Source: an uncultured Dehalococcoidia bacterium (lineage in GTDB: Bacteria > Chloroflexota > Dehalococcoidia > Lucifugimonadales > UBA3495). Taken from it: 64,000 nt of DNA. The stretch is taken from NCBI GenBank assembly GCA_951812625.1, contig CATOSP010000003.1, forward strand, positions 495,335-559,334, given 5' to 3'. The notes under the pieces were generated by a model, which made no database searches, was not told the DNA's origin, and saw nothing but the letters and a program-made list of their open reading frames with translations. This document shows, piece after piece, positions 37,577 to 45,902 of the stretch. Position numbers and translations under genes: made by a program. Within the stretch, counting starts at the first letter, position 1. Every line of letters starts with the position of its first letter.

Positions 37577-38161
37577 ATGACTACTAGCCCCATCGACCCC
37601 AACCGGGTATTGCTCACCGGGGAAAACCCTTACATCCGGCTCAGCGAGACCGACGACGGGCCGGTCACCACCGACGCCAGCTTCTGGCGAATATTGTTCT
37701 CCCCCGGTGGCCCAGGCCACGTCCTGTTTCTCCAGAGCGAGCTGACCGGCAACGAGCCGAGGATTTACACCGACAACATCCAGATGACCCGCTGGCTGCA
37801 GGGCGAAATACAGGGCAGGATCAACTCCACGTTCGGGAATCTGGAAACTCCGGCCCGGGATGCATCCTTCCAGAGTTCCGGCGACTTGAGGTCCTATTGG
37901 ACGGAGTCAGTGAATGCCGGTGATGAAGAAATCGCTCTCACGTGGTACGACCTTGGTGAGCCGTTCCTGAGCCACACCTTTCCCGGCGGCAACCCCGAAC
38001 GGCCTCACGGGGTGGCGACTGTGCTGATACCGGCCAACAGCGCTCGTCTGACCATCAACGGGAATTTCGCCAGGGGACGGCCATTCCCGCGGCAACGGGA
38101 CGCTCGGGCGCACAGCACCTGCGCGTTGGCCTTTTCCGAGTCGTGGATGCTGCCCTACTAG
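37577..38161 (+). CDS. Hypothetical protein, 194 residues
   Basis: ATG 37577 follows AAAGGAG at good distance. The product starts MTTSPIDPNRVLLTGENPYI and is soluble, with no signal peptide. Segments FWRILFSPGGPGHVLFLQSE, IYTDNIQMTRWLQGEIQG and NGNFARGRPFPR look like a beta-rich, possibly lipocalin-like fold, but I cannot assign a family. It is 103 bp behind the dehalogenase and in the same direction, so they may be co-transcribed. Confidence 0.6.
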   Translation: MTTSPIDPNRVLLTGENPYIRLSETDDGPVTTDASFWRILFSPGGPGHVLFLQSELTGNEPRIYTDNIQMTRWLQGEIQGRINSTFGNLETPARDASFQSSGDLRSYWTESVNAGDEEIALTWYDLGEPFLSHTFPGGNPERPHGVATVLIPANSARLTINGNFARGRPFPRQRDARAHSTCALAFSESWMLPY

Positions 38162-38475
38162 AGCGAGGACAGTTGGGGGCGGGTAGGGGGACTGACCGCA
38201 GCCTCAGATTCTCCATTCAAAACGAACCTGCCCCTGAGTTCCAGAGGTGACGTGGATTTTGGGGCAGTCCCGCCTTGCAACTCCGCCCATTTATGGGCAA
38301 CGCCAGTCCGAACAAGCCATTATCTGGTGTCAGGGAACCCTTGCCTCGACACCACTACTGACACTTGCCCCTTTCCAACCTCCAACCCACCCTCGTATCA
38401 TAGTCCCTGTACACATTGGCCCCCGCCATGACCGGGGCCAAAATCTGGAACGCCACTGAGGCACCATGATGAAAC
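38162..38475. other. Intergenic, nothing specific seen
   Basis: About 310 bp without a gene, terminator or clear repeat. Confidence 0.4.
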
Positions 38476-39036
38476 ATGTCGAAAAAACGCGCCAGACTCT
38501 CCCGCCGCAACCGCGCCAAAAACCCTGAACGCACGAAAAAGGGGCAGAGTTCACCCCCGGCCCTTTGCGAAAGCCCGCCCCCAACTCAAACCGGGCCAGT
38601 CCCCACCGGGACTGAGAGTCTGCCCGAACAGTCCGACCCCGGCGCCGACCGGGAGGACTACCTCACCTATCGCCAGCAGTCTGCCATCCCCATCATCGCC
38701 GCCGCGCCAACCACCGCTCAGGCCGCCCGCGACACTGGTCTCAGCGAACGTACCATACGCCGCTGGCTCGAGGACGAAGAATTCCGTGAGGAGCTGACAC
38801 GTCTCCGTACGGAACAGTCCAACTTCGTCCGCCAGGAACTCAAGCGTCTCATGGTGCGCGGCGCAGCCGTCCTTGCCGAGGCAATGGAAGACCCCAACAT
38901 GGCCATTCGCCTCCGCGCTGCCAACTACACCTTCTCCTTCGGTTCCCAGGTCGACGGGTCTGAAGAACTCGGAAATCGACTCCAGGCCCTCGAAGATGCC
39001 GTCAGCCTCAATGACCGCACCAAACCCCCGAAATAG
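38476..39036 (+). CDS. Phage-type helix-turn-helix protein (small terminase-like)
   Basis: 186 residues. A basic, Pro-rich N-terminus (about 1-55) precedes a helix-turn-helix, IIAAAPTTAQAARDTGLSER then TIRRWLEDEEFREELTRLR, that matches the phBC6A51-type domain of small terminase subunits and phage regulators. The remainder (NFVRQELKRLMVRGAAVLAE; AMEDPNMAIRLRAANYTF) is helical as in terminase small subunits. No large terminase or portal is nearby, so this is likely an orphan phage-derived DNA-binding protein. A 16-bp tandem duplication covers its stop codon. Confidence 0.6.
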   Translation: MSKKRARLSRRNRAKNPERTKKGQSSPPALCESPPPTQTGPVPTGTESLPEQSDPGADREDYLTYRQQSAIPIIAAAPTTAQAARDTGLSERTIRRWLEDEEFREELTRLRTEQSNFVRQELKRLMVRGAAVLAEAMEDPNMAIRLRAANYTFSFGSQVDGSEELGNRLQALEDAVSLNDRTKPPK

Positions 39037-39056
39037 CCGTCCCCCGAAATAGCCGT
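39025..39056. repeat. Perfect 16-bp tandem duplication over a stop codon
   Basis: CCCCCGAAATAGCCGT occurs at 39025-39040 and again at 39041-39056. The first copy contains the TAG stop of the preceding gene; the second copy duplicates it. Confidence 0.8.
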
Positions 39057-39102
39057 CTCCCGGAATAACGTCGGAAGCCATCACCAAAGGAGCGAACACA
39101 GA

Positions 39103-39522
39103 ATGAGAATCCGACTCAGGTCGATCGCAGCCCGCATCCGCGCCCTCGAACGCAGGCTCGCCCCCGAACTCGCCGTCGTCCGCCTCCACAAGCTGGCCGA
39201 CGATTACTCCCGGGAATGCCAGCGCGCCCAGGTCGAGAACAAGCCCCAGCCCGAGACTCAACTCTTGGTCCTGAAAATTGCCAAGGCCGGCTTCCGCCTC
39301 AGCACATATATGGCCCTCCACAACTGCCTGAAACGGTGCCGCAAGCAGAACAACCTCCCCAACCCCAGGGAAATGCTCCTCGCCCTCATCCCCTATCACT
39401 GGGAACTGGTCAACAGATACCTGCCCAGGACAACGCCGGCCAATGAGGGTGTTGCCAATGAGGGTGTTGATGAAGAAGTCGAAGACCGCCCCTGGCGCGA
39501 ATGGGCCACCGCCGAAGCTTAG
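39103..39522 (+). CDS. Hypothetical helical protein, 139 residues
   Basis: ATG 39103 follows AAAGGAG. The product is basic at the N-terminus (RLRSIAARIRALERRLAPEL) and mostly helical; no family recognised. Near the end, a 15-bp tandem duplication (39441-39470) encodes NEGVANEGVD. It follows the phage-type HTH gene by 66 bp, and is probably in the same transcript. Confidence 0.5.
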   Translation: MRIRLRSIAARIRALERRLAPELAVVRLHKLADDYSRECQRAQVENKPQPETQLLVLKIAKAGFRLSTYMALHNCLKRCRKQNNLPNPREMLLALIPYHWELVNRYLPRTTPANEGVANEGVDEEVEDRPWREWATAEA

Positions 39523-39523
39523 C

Positions 39524-39545
39524 CCCCTGCCCAAAAACAGGGGGG
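39524..39545 (+). repeat. GC-rich hairpin after the hypothetical gene
   Basis: CCCCCTG pairs with CAGGGGG around a CCCAAAAA loop, directly behind the stop codon of the hypothetical gene. No T-run follows, so its strength as a terminator is doubtful. Confidence 0.4.
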
Positions 39546-39768
39546 TGGGGACCCGTACCCGCTGTGCCTCAGCGTATAATGGTGCCGTAGCCAAACACCC
39601 GGCCCGCTCATCCAGCCATTGCCATAATGGAAACCGGACGAAACGCCCCCAAAAATAAGAGAGCTCCGGAATTATCCAGCCTGAGACCGAAAGGCTATAA
39701 CGATAGGGTTCGCAGAGTTCCAAGACACATTACCGACGATTAGACCAAAAGCCACGGGAGCACTGGAC

Positions 39769-40449
39769 ATGAACCCTCGAAAACGCCTTTCTCTGCTACT
39801 TCGTAGAGATGAATATCTCTGTGGGCCCCACCTCGGTGGGTGCGGGAAACGGATACCAACTCGTGCCGAGGCAACGGTGGACCATATCTTTACTAAGTCA
39901 TTCTTCAAGGACAGGGAAGACGGCATAAGACGGAAGGACTACAACCAAAATTGGAACCTTCAGCCTATGCATGAGCAATGCAACTACGGTCGTGGAGGTC
40001 AGATACATGGGTTTCCGTTGTTCACCTGTTCCTGCCACTGGCTTCAGATTCGCAGAACCTCGGAAGGCCATGTTCTGAACTTGCATTATAGGAGAGGAAG
40101 AGGCGAGGATGTATTTCCGGTTTCGTCAGAGGGACACAGTTTCGTAATGCGAAACATCTCTACAGGTGAGTTTGCATCCGAATTCGGGGGCCAGTCCGAG
40201 ATAGAAGTTGCCGGCGTATGGTCTATGGGTGGTAGTCACCTGAAGTCTGGGGAAAAGGGAATTACAGGCAAAGGACACTTGGGCCATGTATTTCCCAGAA
40301 TTTCTCCGGAAGAGGTACAGCAATTCAATCGATTAGAGATCCAAAGAATCCGAGGTGGTTCATCGCAAACAATTGGGATGTTCAATCGGAGGTTGGACTC
40401 CGTGTCCATTCAGGTACATTGGACGCGGGCAAATGATTCTCCTGCTTGA
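39769..40449 (+). CDS. HNH endonuclease
   Basis: 226 residues from ATG 39769. A zinc/HNH core is visible: LCGPHLGGCGKRI, ATVDHIFTKSFF (catalytic His) and NWNLQPMHEQCN, with CSCHW behind. The C-terminal 130 residues (GVWSMGGSHLKSGEKG; GHVFPRISPEEVQQFNRLE) belong to no family I know. The gene is clearly more AT-rich than its neighbours and has a weak ribosome-binding site, both signs of recent transfer. It could be a homing-type, phage or restriction-type nuclease. Confidence 0.7.
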   Translation: MNPRKRLSLLLRRDEYLCGPHLGGCGKRIPTRAEATVDHIFTKSFFKDREDGIRRKDYNQNWNLQPMHEQCNYGRGGQIHGFPLFTCSCHWLQIRRTSEGHVLNLHYRRGRGEDVFPVSSEGHSFVMRNISTGEFASEFGGQSEIEVAGVWSMGGSHLKSGEKGITGKGHLGHVFPRISPEEVQQFNRLEIQRIRGGSSQTIGMFNRRLDSVSIQVHWTRANDSPA

Positions 40450-40490
40450 CCTAATGTCATCAGGAAGAGTTTCGCACTTCACTCACAAAA

Positions 40491-40520
40491 TGTCCGGCAA
40501 TGTCCGCGAATGTCCGGGGA
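40491..40520 (+). repeat. Three 10-bp-phased TGTCCG repeats upstream of the hydantoinase gene
   Basis: TGTCCGGCAA, TGTCCGCGAA and TGTCCGGGGA follow one another with an exact 10-bp period, then AAAAATCG. They end 69 bp before the start codon. Very similar repeats in the same orientation to the gene lie at 47168-47258. Confidence 0.75.
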
Positions 40521-40589
40521 AAAAATCGTCGGCCGGAGAACAGCAACCCGCTGGTCACTGGCCACTGGCCAACATAAAGGGGGGACTTC

Positions 40590-42149
40590 TTGAGGACCGG
40601 TATCGACGTGGGCGGCACCAACACCGACGCCGTTTTGATGGACGGGCCCGACCTGCTGGCCAGTGCCAAGGTCCCCACCACGCCCGACGTTACCTCCGGC
40701 ATCATCTCCGCCTTGGAGCGGGTGCTGGCCCAGCGACCCCCGGACGCCCCAATCACCGCCGTCATGCTGGGCACCACTCACTTCACCAACGCCTTGCTGG
40801 AGCAGCGGGGTCTCGCCCCCACCGCCGTCGTGCGCCTCGCCCTACCCGCCACCAGCCTGCTTCCGCCACTGGTGGACTGGCCCGACTCTCTGAAAGAAGC
40901 TATCGGCGGCTCCACCCACATGGTCCACGGCGGCCACGAGTTCGACGGGCGGGAGATTTTCCCCCTCGACCCCTCGGAACTTCGTGAGTTCGCCCGTTCC
41001 CTCAAGGCGTCGGGCATCAGGGCCGTCGCCGTCTCCGGTGTCTTCTCCCCCGTGGACACCTCCCATGAGACCGAGGCCGCCGCCATCATCCGCCAGGAAG
41101 CCCCGGACGTTCTGGTGACCATGTCCCACGAGAATGGGCGCATCGGCCTGCTGGAGCGGGAGAACGCTGCCACCCTCAATGCCTGCCTTGGCGAGATGGC
41201 CGCCCGCGCCATCCAGGGCATCCGCGAAGCCCTGGCAGAGTTGGACCTGCGTGCCCCACTGTTCCTGAGCCAGAACGACGGTACCCTGATGGACTCAGAC
41301 TTCGCCGCCCGGTTCCCCGTCCTCACCATCGCCTCCGGCCCCACCAACAGCATGAGGGGTGCGGCCTTCCTCTCTGGCGAGACCGACGCCATCGTGGTGG
41401 ACGTTGGCGGTACCTCCACCGATGTTGGTGCGCTGGTCCGCGGGTTCCCCCGTGAGGCTGGAACCGCCGTCTCCATCGGCGGTGTCCGCACCAACTTCCG
41501 TATGCCCGATGTCCTATCCATCGCCCTCGGCGGCGGAAGCCTGGTGCGGCAAGACCCCCGGACTCTTGAAATCTCCATCGGCCCCGAGAGCGTGGGCTAC
41601 CGTCTGTCCGGGGAAGCCCTGGTGTTCGGCGGCTCCACCCTGACCGCCACCGACATCGCCGTCGCCGCAGGTCGTGCCAGCATCGGCGACGGCGGGAAAG
41701 TCCAGGACTTGCCTGGTGGGTTGGCTCAGGCTGCGCTGGACGAAATGCGCCAGCGCGTCGAGACCGCCATCGACCAGGTGAAGCTCAGTGCGGCTCCGGT
41801 GCCCATCGTCCTCGTGGGCGGTGGAAGCATCCTCCTCCCCGACAGCCTGGAGGGTGCCTCCAGTGTCGTCCGCCCCGGGAACTCCGGTGTGGCCAACGCC
41901 ATCGGCGCGGCCATAGCCCAGGTCAGCGGACAGGTGGAGCGGGTCTACTCCCTGGAGCAGACGGGCCGCGCCGAGGCCCTCGCCGCCGCCCGGGAAGAGG
42001 CCGTATCAAGGGCCATAGCCGCAGGCGCAGACCCCGCCACAGTCGAGGTAGTCGAACTCGACGAAATCCCCCTCACCTACCTCCCCAGCAACGCCACCCT
42101 GATAAGGGTCAAAGCCGCCGGAAACCTCTCCGGCGACGCTGCAAACTAG
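40590..42149 (+). CDS. Hydantoinase/oxoprolinase (HyuA-like) family protein, short form
   Basis: TTG 40590 follows AAAGGGGGG; 519 residues. The actin-like ATPase folds are clear: GIDVGGTNTDAVLMD at the start, MLGTTHFTNALLEQRG, and IVVDVGGTSTDVGALVRG in the middle, as in HyuA. LSIALGGGSLVRQDP and IVLVGGGSILLPDSL follow. HyuA-type subunits hydrolyse hydantoins or 5-oxoproline with ATP and usually pair with HyuB; no hyuB is next to it, and the protein is shorter than the roughly 680 residues of HyuA, so the substrate is open. Regulation may involve the phased repeats upstream. Confidence 0.85.
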   Translation: MRTGIDVGGTNTDAVLMDGPDLLASAKVPTTPDVTSGIISALERVLAQRPPDAPITAVMLGTTHFTNALLEQRGLAPTAVVRLALPATSLLPPLVDWPDSLKEAIGGSTHMVHGGHEFDGREIFPLDPSELREFARSLKASGIRAVAVSGVFSPVDTSHETEAAAIIRQEAPDVLVTMSHENGRIGLLERENAATLNACLGEMAARAIQGIREALAELDLRAPLFLSQNDGTLMDSDFAARFPVLTIASGPTNSMRGAAFLSGETDAIVVDVGGTSTDVGALVRGFPREAGTAVSIGGVRTNFRMPDVLSIALGGGSLVRQDPRTLEISIGPESVGYRLSGEALVFGGSTLTATDIAVAAGRASIGDGGKVQDLPGGLAQAALDEMRQRVETAIDQVKLSAAPVPIVLVGGGSILLPDSLEGASSVVRPGNSGVANAIGAAIAQVSGQVERVYSLEQTGRAEALAAAREEAVSRAIAAGADPATVEVVELDEIPLTYLPSNATLIRVKAAGNLSGDAAN

Positions 42150-42168
42150 CCCAACTCTCCCGCCCAGG

Positions 42169-42606
42169 CTATGAGAACAGCATGTCCCTCAGTGAGTCTG
42201 GAGTGATAATCGGGACGGAAAACACCGTGGCCAGTGCAAGCAGGTCATTATCGCCCGTCACCAGCGCATCGGCCCGGCCCGCCAGGGCCAATTCAAGAAA
42301 CGGACGGTCTGACGGGTCCCGGCAATCTGGAACAACCGGCGGCTCACCAACATCAACCATCTCACAATATGGCAGATAGAGGTTCATCGCCCTGTCACGT
42401 TGGTCTTGGCTCAATCGGAATTTGGCATAGGACAGGACACGACGAATCTCTCCCTCTGTGTGTTGACCTGCCAATGGGACAATCGTTTGCGACAACCACG
42501 CATCACGGGTCCATGTCAACGACCCCACGGGGAACAGCAATGCCGACACTACTACATTGCTATCAAGGACTACACGGTGCCAGGGGTTCAACGCCGACGG
42601 GCCCAT
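42169..42606 (-). CDS. PIN-domain toxin (putative RNase)
   Basis: 145 residues. RVVLDSNVVVSALLFP carries the first acidic residue (Asp15), EGEIRRVLSYAKFRL the conserved Glu, and DPSDRPFLELAL with ALVTGDNDLLAL the remaining acidic residues of the Mg2+-dependent RNase centre. It belongs to the COG1569-like PIN group. It overlaps the upstream AbrB-type gene by 19 bp, the normal antitoxin-first arrangement. Confidence 0.85.
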   Translation of the reverse strand: MGPSALNPWHRVVLDSNVVVSALLFPVGSLTWTRDAWLSQTIVPLAGQHTEGEIRRVLSYAKFRLSQDQRDRAMNLYLPYCEMVDVGEPPVVPDCRDPSDRPFLELALAGRADALVTGDNDLLALATVFSVPIITPDSLRDMLFS

Positions 42607-42809
42607 TCCACGGCATCGGCAATGTCCGCCTCTGTTATGCCCAGATCAGCTATCTTTTTCCAAACATCCTCGATGTTGGTCTTGGGAATAGGCGTCAGGA
42701 CAATGCGGCCATTTTCTTTGGTCACATCGAAACACTCGGCACTTGGGAAATCGCGCACTATCTCTTCTGGAAGGGTTATCCGGTTCTCGGGAGTCATCTC
42801 GACACGCAT
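42588..42809 (-). CDS. AbrB/MazE-like antitoxin
   Basis: ATG 42809 follows AAGGAG; 73 residues. RVEMTPENRITLPEEIVRDF is the SpoVT/AbrB swapped-hairpin DNA-binding domain. The C-terminal IEDVWKKIADLGITEADIAD is a helical tail that would cover the PIN toxin. It should repress its own operon. Confidence 0.8.
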   Translation of the reverse strand: MRVEMTPENRITLPEEIVRDFPSAECFDVTKENGRIVLTPIPKTNIEDVWKKIADLGITEADIADAVEWARRR

Positions 42810-42843
42810 CGAACTAAACTCCTTGACAATATCAACAACCGAA

Positions 42844-43659
42844 CTAGAACCTGGCCTGCTGATTGATGGTGTTATAGGTTACAGGGCTGGTTATGGTCAG
42901 GCCGGCGTCCACTGGCAGCACCACCCCGGTAATCCAGCGGGCCTCGTCGCTGGCCAGGAACACCGCCGCGTGGGCCACGTCCCAGGCAGTGCCCTCGGTC
43001 CCCAGGGGTGCCGCACTGCGCCGGTTCTCCCGCATCGACTCGTCCATGCGTGGCGCGGTCATCGGCGTGTACAGCAGGCCCGGCGCGATGCAGTTGACCC
43101 GCACGTTGTCCTTGCCGTGGTCCGCCGCCATCGAGTAGGTCAGGCCCACCACCGCCGACTTGGTGGTGGTGTAGGGAGTCTGGGAATGGGCGCGAAGCCC
43201 GGCAATGGACGAGATGTTGATGATCGACCCGCCGTCGTTCTCGATCATCTTCGGTATGGCCGCGCCGCTGGCCAGGATCATGCTCTTCAGGTTCACGGCG
43301 ATGATGCGGTCCCATTCCGCTTCCGGCACGTCCACCACCGTACCCCGGCGGGATACGCCCACGTTGTTGTCCAGGATGTCCAGCCGCCCGTAGCGTTCCA
43401 TCGCGGCGTCAACCATGGCCTGGCACTCCTCCGCGCTCGTAACGTCCGCTTGGAAGGTGGAAGCCTCGCCCCCTTCCTCCCGGATCAACGCTAGGGTCTC
43501 CTCTGCCCGCTCCAGCATCGCATCAGCCAGAAGCACGCTGGCCCCCTCCCGTGCGAACAGCATGGCCGTGGCCTTGCCGTTCCCAATGCCGGGCCCGCTG
43601 GAACCCGCGCCTGTTACGATGGCCACCTTGCCTTCAAGCCTTGGACGTCGGTCCGGCAT
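42844..43659 (-). CDS. Short-chain dehydrogenase/reductase (SDR)
   Basis: I choose ATG 43659 because GGAGGG lies six bases upstream of it; the ATG two codons earlier touches that site. The 271-residue classical SDR has [19 protein letters not shown] (coenzyme loop), ADVTS, NNVG in place of [12 protein letters not shown] (Ser) and YTTTKSA (Tyr-xxx-Lys). The C-terminus [19 protein letters not shown] is standard. NAD(H) or NADP(H) preference and substrate are unknown. It is convergent with the TA module's direction only by strand, lying just upstream of it. Confidence 0.9.
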   Translation of the reverse strand: MPDRRPRLEGKVAIVTGAGSSGPGIGNGKATAMLFAREGASVLLADAMLERAEETLALIREEGGEASTFQADVTSAEECQAMVDAAMERYGRLDILDNNVGVSRRGTVVDVPEAEWDRIIAVNLKSMILASGAAIPKMIENDGGSIINISSIAGLRAHSQTPYTTTKSAVVGLTYSMAADHGKDNVRVNCIAPGLLYTPMTAPRMDESMRENRRSAAPLGTEGTAWDVAHAAVFLASDEARWITGVVLPVDAGLTITSPVTYNTINQQARF

Positions 43660-44025
43660 ATCCATCCCTCCAAACTGGCTCTCTCTGGGTAACCCGGGAT
43701 GCCGAAACAGTGTCGCGGACCAACAGGCTGGCGGCAAAGGGGCATAGCCGCGCAGGGCAACAGATAGCATCCCAACGATTCTCGTATTATACTTGCACCA
43801 GTGTCGGCGGTGCGAGGGACATGTACGCGCGCCAACGGCATACACAGCAGAGGATGGTCTTCACATTCACAGCAGGCAGACTCCAACTGTTTCTGCACAA
43901 ATTAGGACGGTGCCGTCATCAGAGTCGACCTCGTCCCGTGTAGTCGACTTGGGGCCGTGTCATTGGCAGGCAGAAGTGGGCCGTCTGGCAAAGGTTTATG
44001 GGAGGCATCTGGGCGCCTGAACATT

Positions 44026-45819
44026 ATGAATGAATCGTTGCGCATGGGCGAGGATGTCGCCCTCTTTATTGACTGGGAAAACTTCAAAATCAGCCTGGCA
44101 GTGGGTCGCCGCAATCCGAATGTCTCGGCGTTGAAGGAAGAGGTCTCCAATCATGGCCGGGTTGTTGTGGCCAAGGCCTACGCCGATTGGGTGACACGCG
44201 CTCCGGAGCTGCGCGGGGCCAGCCAGTTCATCAATGACCCTCCTGCTCTGTATGCTGCTGGCATCGACCCTGTTTACGTGCCCACACGGCTGGCCACCGG
44301 AAACGGTTCCCACGGAGACAGTGGCCGGACGGTCCGCGTCAAGAACAGCGTCGACGTCAAGATGACTGTGGACTGCATCGAGTATGCCCATTCCTACCCC
44401 AACATCAGGACCTTCGTCCTGGTATCCGGGGACTCGGACTTCATCCACGTGATCAACACCCTGCGCACGATGGGCAAGCGCGTGATCATCATCGGCGTTT
44501 CGTGGGCAACATCCCGCAGGCTGTCGGACCAGGTGGACGAACTGATCCTGTACGACGTGGATGTTGATGCCGTGACGCCGGTGGAGCCCGTATCGGTAGC
44601 AGGAAACGGTCGGAGCGAACCTCAGCCGCGCCAGGCGCCGGCGCCAGTTCCGCCAGCCAAAATTGAGTTGCCCCAGATTATCAAGGCCATCGAAGACATA
44701 GTCCGCAACGAGCGCCAGGCCGGGGGCACTCCGCTGCTCACCTCCATAAAACAGCGGCTGATGCGCCGGTTCCCGGACTTCGACGAAAAGAAAGTCGGGT
44801 TCTCCGGCTTCAAGAAGCTCATGTCCCGTGTCGCGGAGGAGGGACAGATCCGCCTCATAACCGCCGGGCTCGTTGACTGGGCAATCATGGCCGATGAACC
44901 TGAGCCGGAAGAGCCTCATACTCGGCACTCTGGCCCTGTTGCCCGCGCGGCCAGTCCCCGCGGCAGGCAAAGCGCAGGTCGGGGCCGCACAGGCAAGGTT
45001 GAGGACGACACCCCACCCGAGGAAGTTGCCGCTACACCGGATACACTGGTAGATGAGTCCACACCAACCGAAGACCAGCACGAGGCCGAGCCGGTTGTCG
45101 CCGAAGAGATCCCGGTGGAAGCCGCCGTGGGCGAACAGGAGCGGATAGACGAGGCTGTAGCTGAACAAGTTGACATTGCTGGGGCCACTGGGGAAGAGGT
45201 CCAGGCCATGGCCAGCGAGGATGCAGCAGAACCGGAGTCGGCCATTGATTCCCGGACTGAAGACGATGGCAAGGATGTTGCTGAACCCGATCTGGTCGAG
45301 GAGCCCGCAATTGACCTGGATGTACTGCTGGCCGAAGCACTCCCTGCGCTGGACCTCCCCTCAGGCCCCGATGATGGTCTTAACGGGCGGCGGGTGGTCG
45401 ACCTCATCGTGATGGCGGACACGCTGGAGGACCGCAGTGACGTCAGCCATGTTGCCTTCAACTACCTGGTCGGAGAGGTCTGCGAGGCTCTGGACGAGGG
45501 CCTGAAGGCCGAGCACGAAGAGATCACCAGCCGCTGGGGCGAGGCTTATTCCAAGAACTTCGTTACCAGAATGGTCCGGGAGCTGGGCAACGGTGAGCTC
45601 TTCGTCAGGGGTTGGCAGCGGGTCCCCAGCGAGGACGGAGCACGGGACCGGCGTCTGCGGACTTTCTACCTCAACCGAGAGCACCCGCTGGTCCAGGGCG
45701 TTCTCCGCGCCCGCTGGGACTCGCAAGACTCGTCGGGAGAGTACCAGGATGTGCCGGAACCCTTGACCGCGCAACCGGATGAAGAACCAGCCCTCGCAAC
45801 CGCCGACTTCCCGGCGTAA
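44026..45819 (+). CDS. NYN-domain (LabA/DUF88) protein with LOTUS/OST-HTH domain
   Basis: The start is uncertain; ATG 44026 gives 597 residues and keeps the full first strand, while longer GTG starts have no better site. ALFIDWENFKISLAV (Asp16, Asn19) and LVSGDSDFIHVINTLRTMGK are the NYN RNase motifs (PIN-like fold). Residues about 205-285 (LPQIIKAIEDIVRNERQAGG; VGFSGFKKLMSRVAEEGQ) fit an OST-HTH/LOTUS RNA-binding domain. An acidic low-complexity linker (about 300-445) precedes a C-terminal helical domain (VVDLIVMADTLEDRSDVSH; HEEITSRWGEAYSKNF). Probable RNA-cleaving or RNA-binding regulator. Confidence 0.8.
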   Translation: MNESLRMGEDVALFIDWENFKISLAVGRRNPNVSALKEEVSNHGRVVVAKAYADWVTRAPELRGASQFINDPPALYAAGIDPVYVPTRLATGNGSHGDSGRTVRVKNSVDVKMTVDCIEYAHSYPNIRTFVLVSGDSDFIHVINTLRTMGKRVIIIGVSWATSRRLSDQVDELILYDVDVDAVTPVEPVSVAGNGRSEPQPRQAPAPVPPAKIELPQIIKAIEDIVRNERQAGGTPLLTSIKQRLMRRFPDFDEKKVGFSGFKKLMSRVAEEGQIRLITAGLVDWAIMADEPEPEEPHTRHSGPVARAASPRGRQSAGRGRTGKVEDDTPPEEVAATPDTLVDESTPTEDQHEAEPVVAEEIPVEAAVGEQERIDEAVAEQVDIAGATGEEVQAMASEDAAEPESAIDSRTEDDGKDVAEPDLVEEPAIDLDVLLAEALPALDLPSGPDDGLNGRRVVDLIVMADTLEDRSDVSHVAFNYLVGEVCEALDEGLKAEHEEITSRWGEAYSKNFVTRMVRELGNGELFVRGWQRVPSEDGARDRRLRTFYLNREHPLVQGVLRARWDSQDSSGEYQDVPEPLTAQPDEEPALATADFPA

Positions 45820-45902
45820 CCACCATCCGCCGACAGCCGGCTTTTCTTCTCCCAAGCTACCGTCCGGAAGTTGACCGGCGGCCAGGTCGTAGTCCGTCAG
45901 CC

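Noticed and set aside
38476-39522. Prophage
   Set aside because: Only a small-terminase-like HTH protein and an unknown gene are present; no large terminase, portal, capsid or integrase follows.
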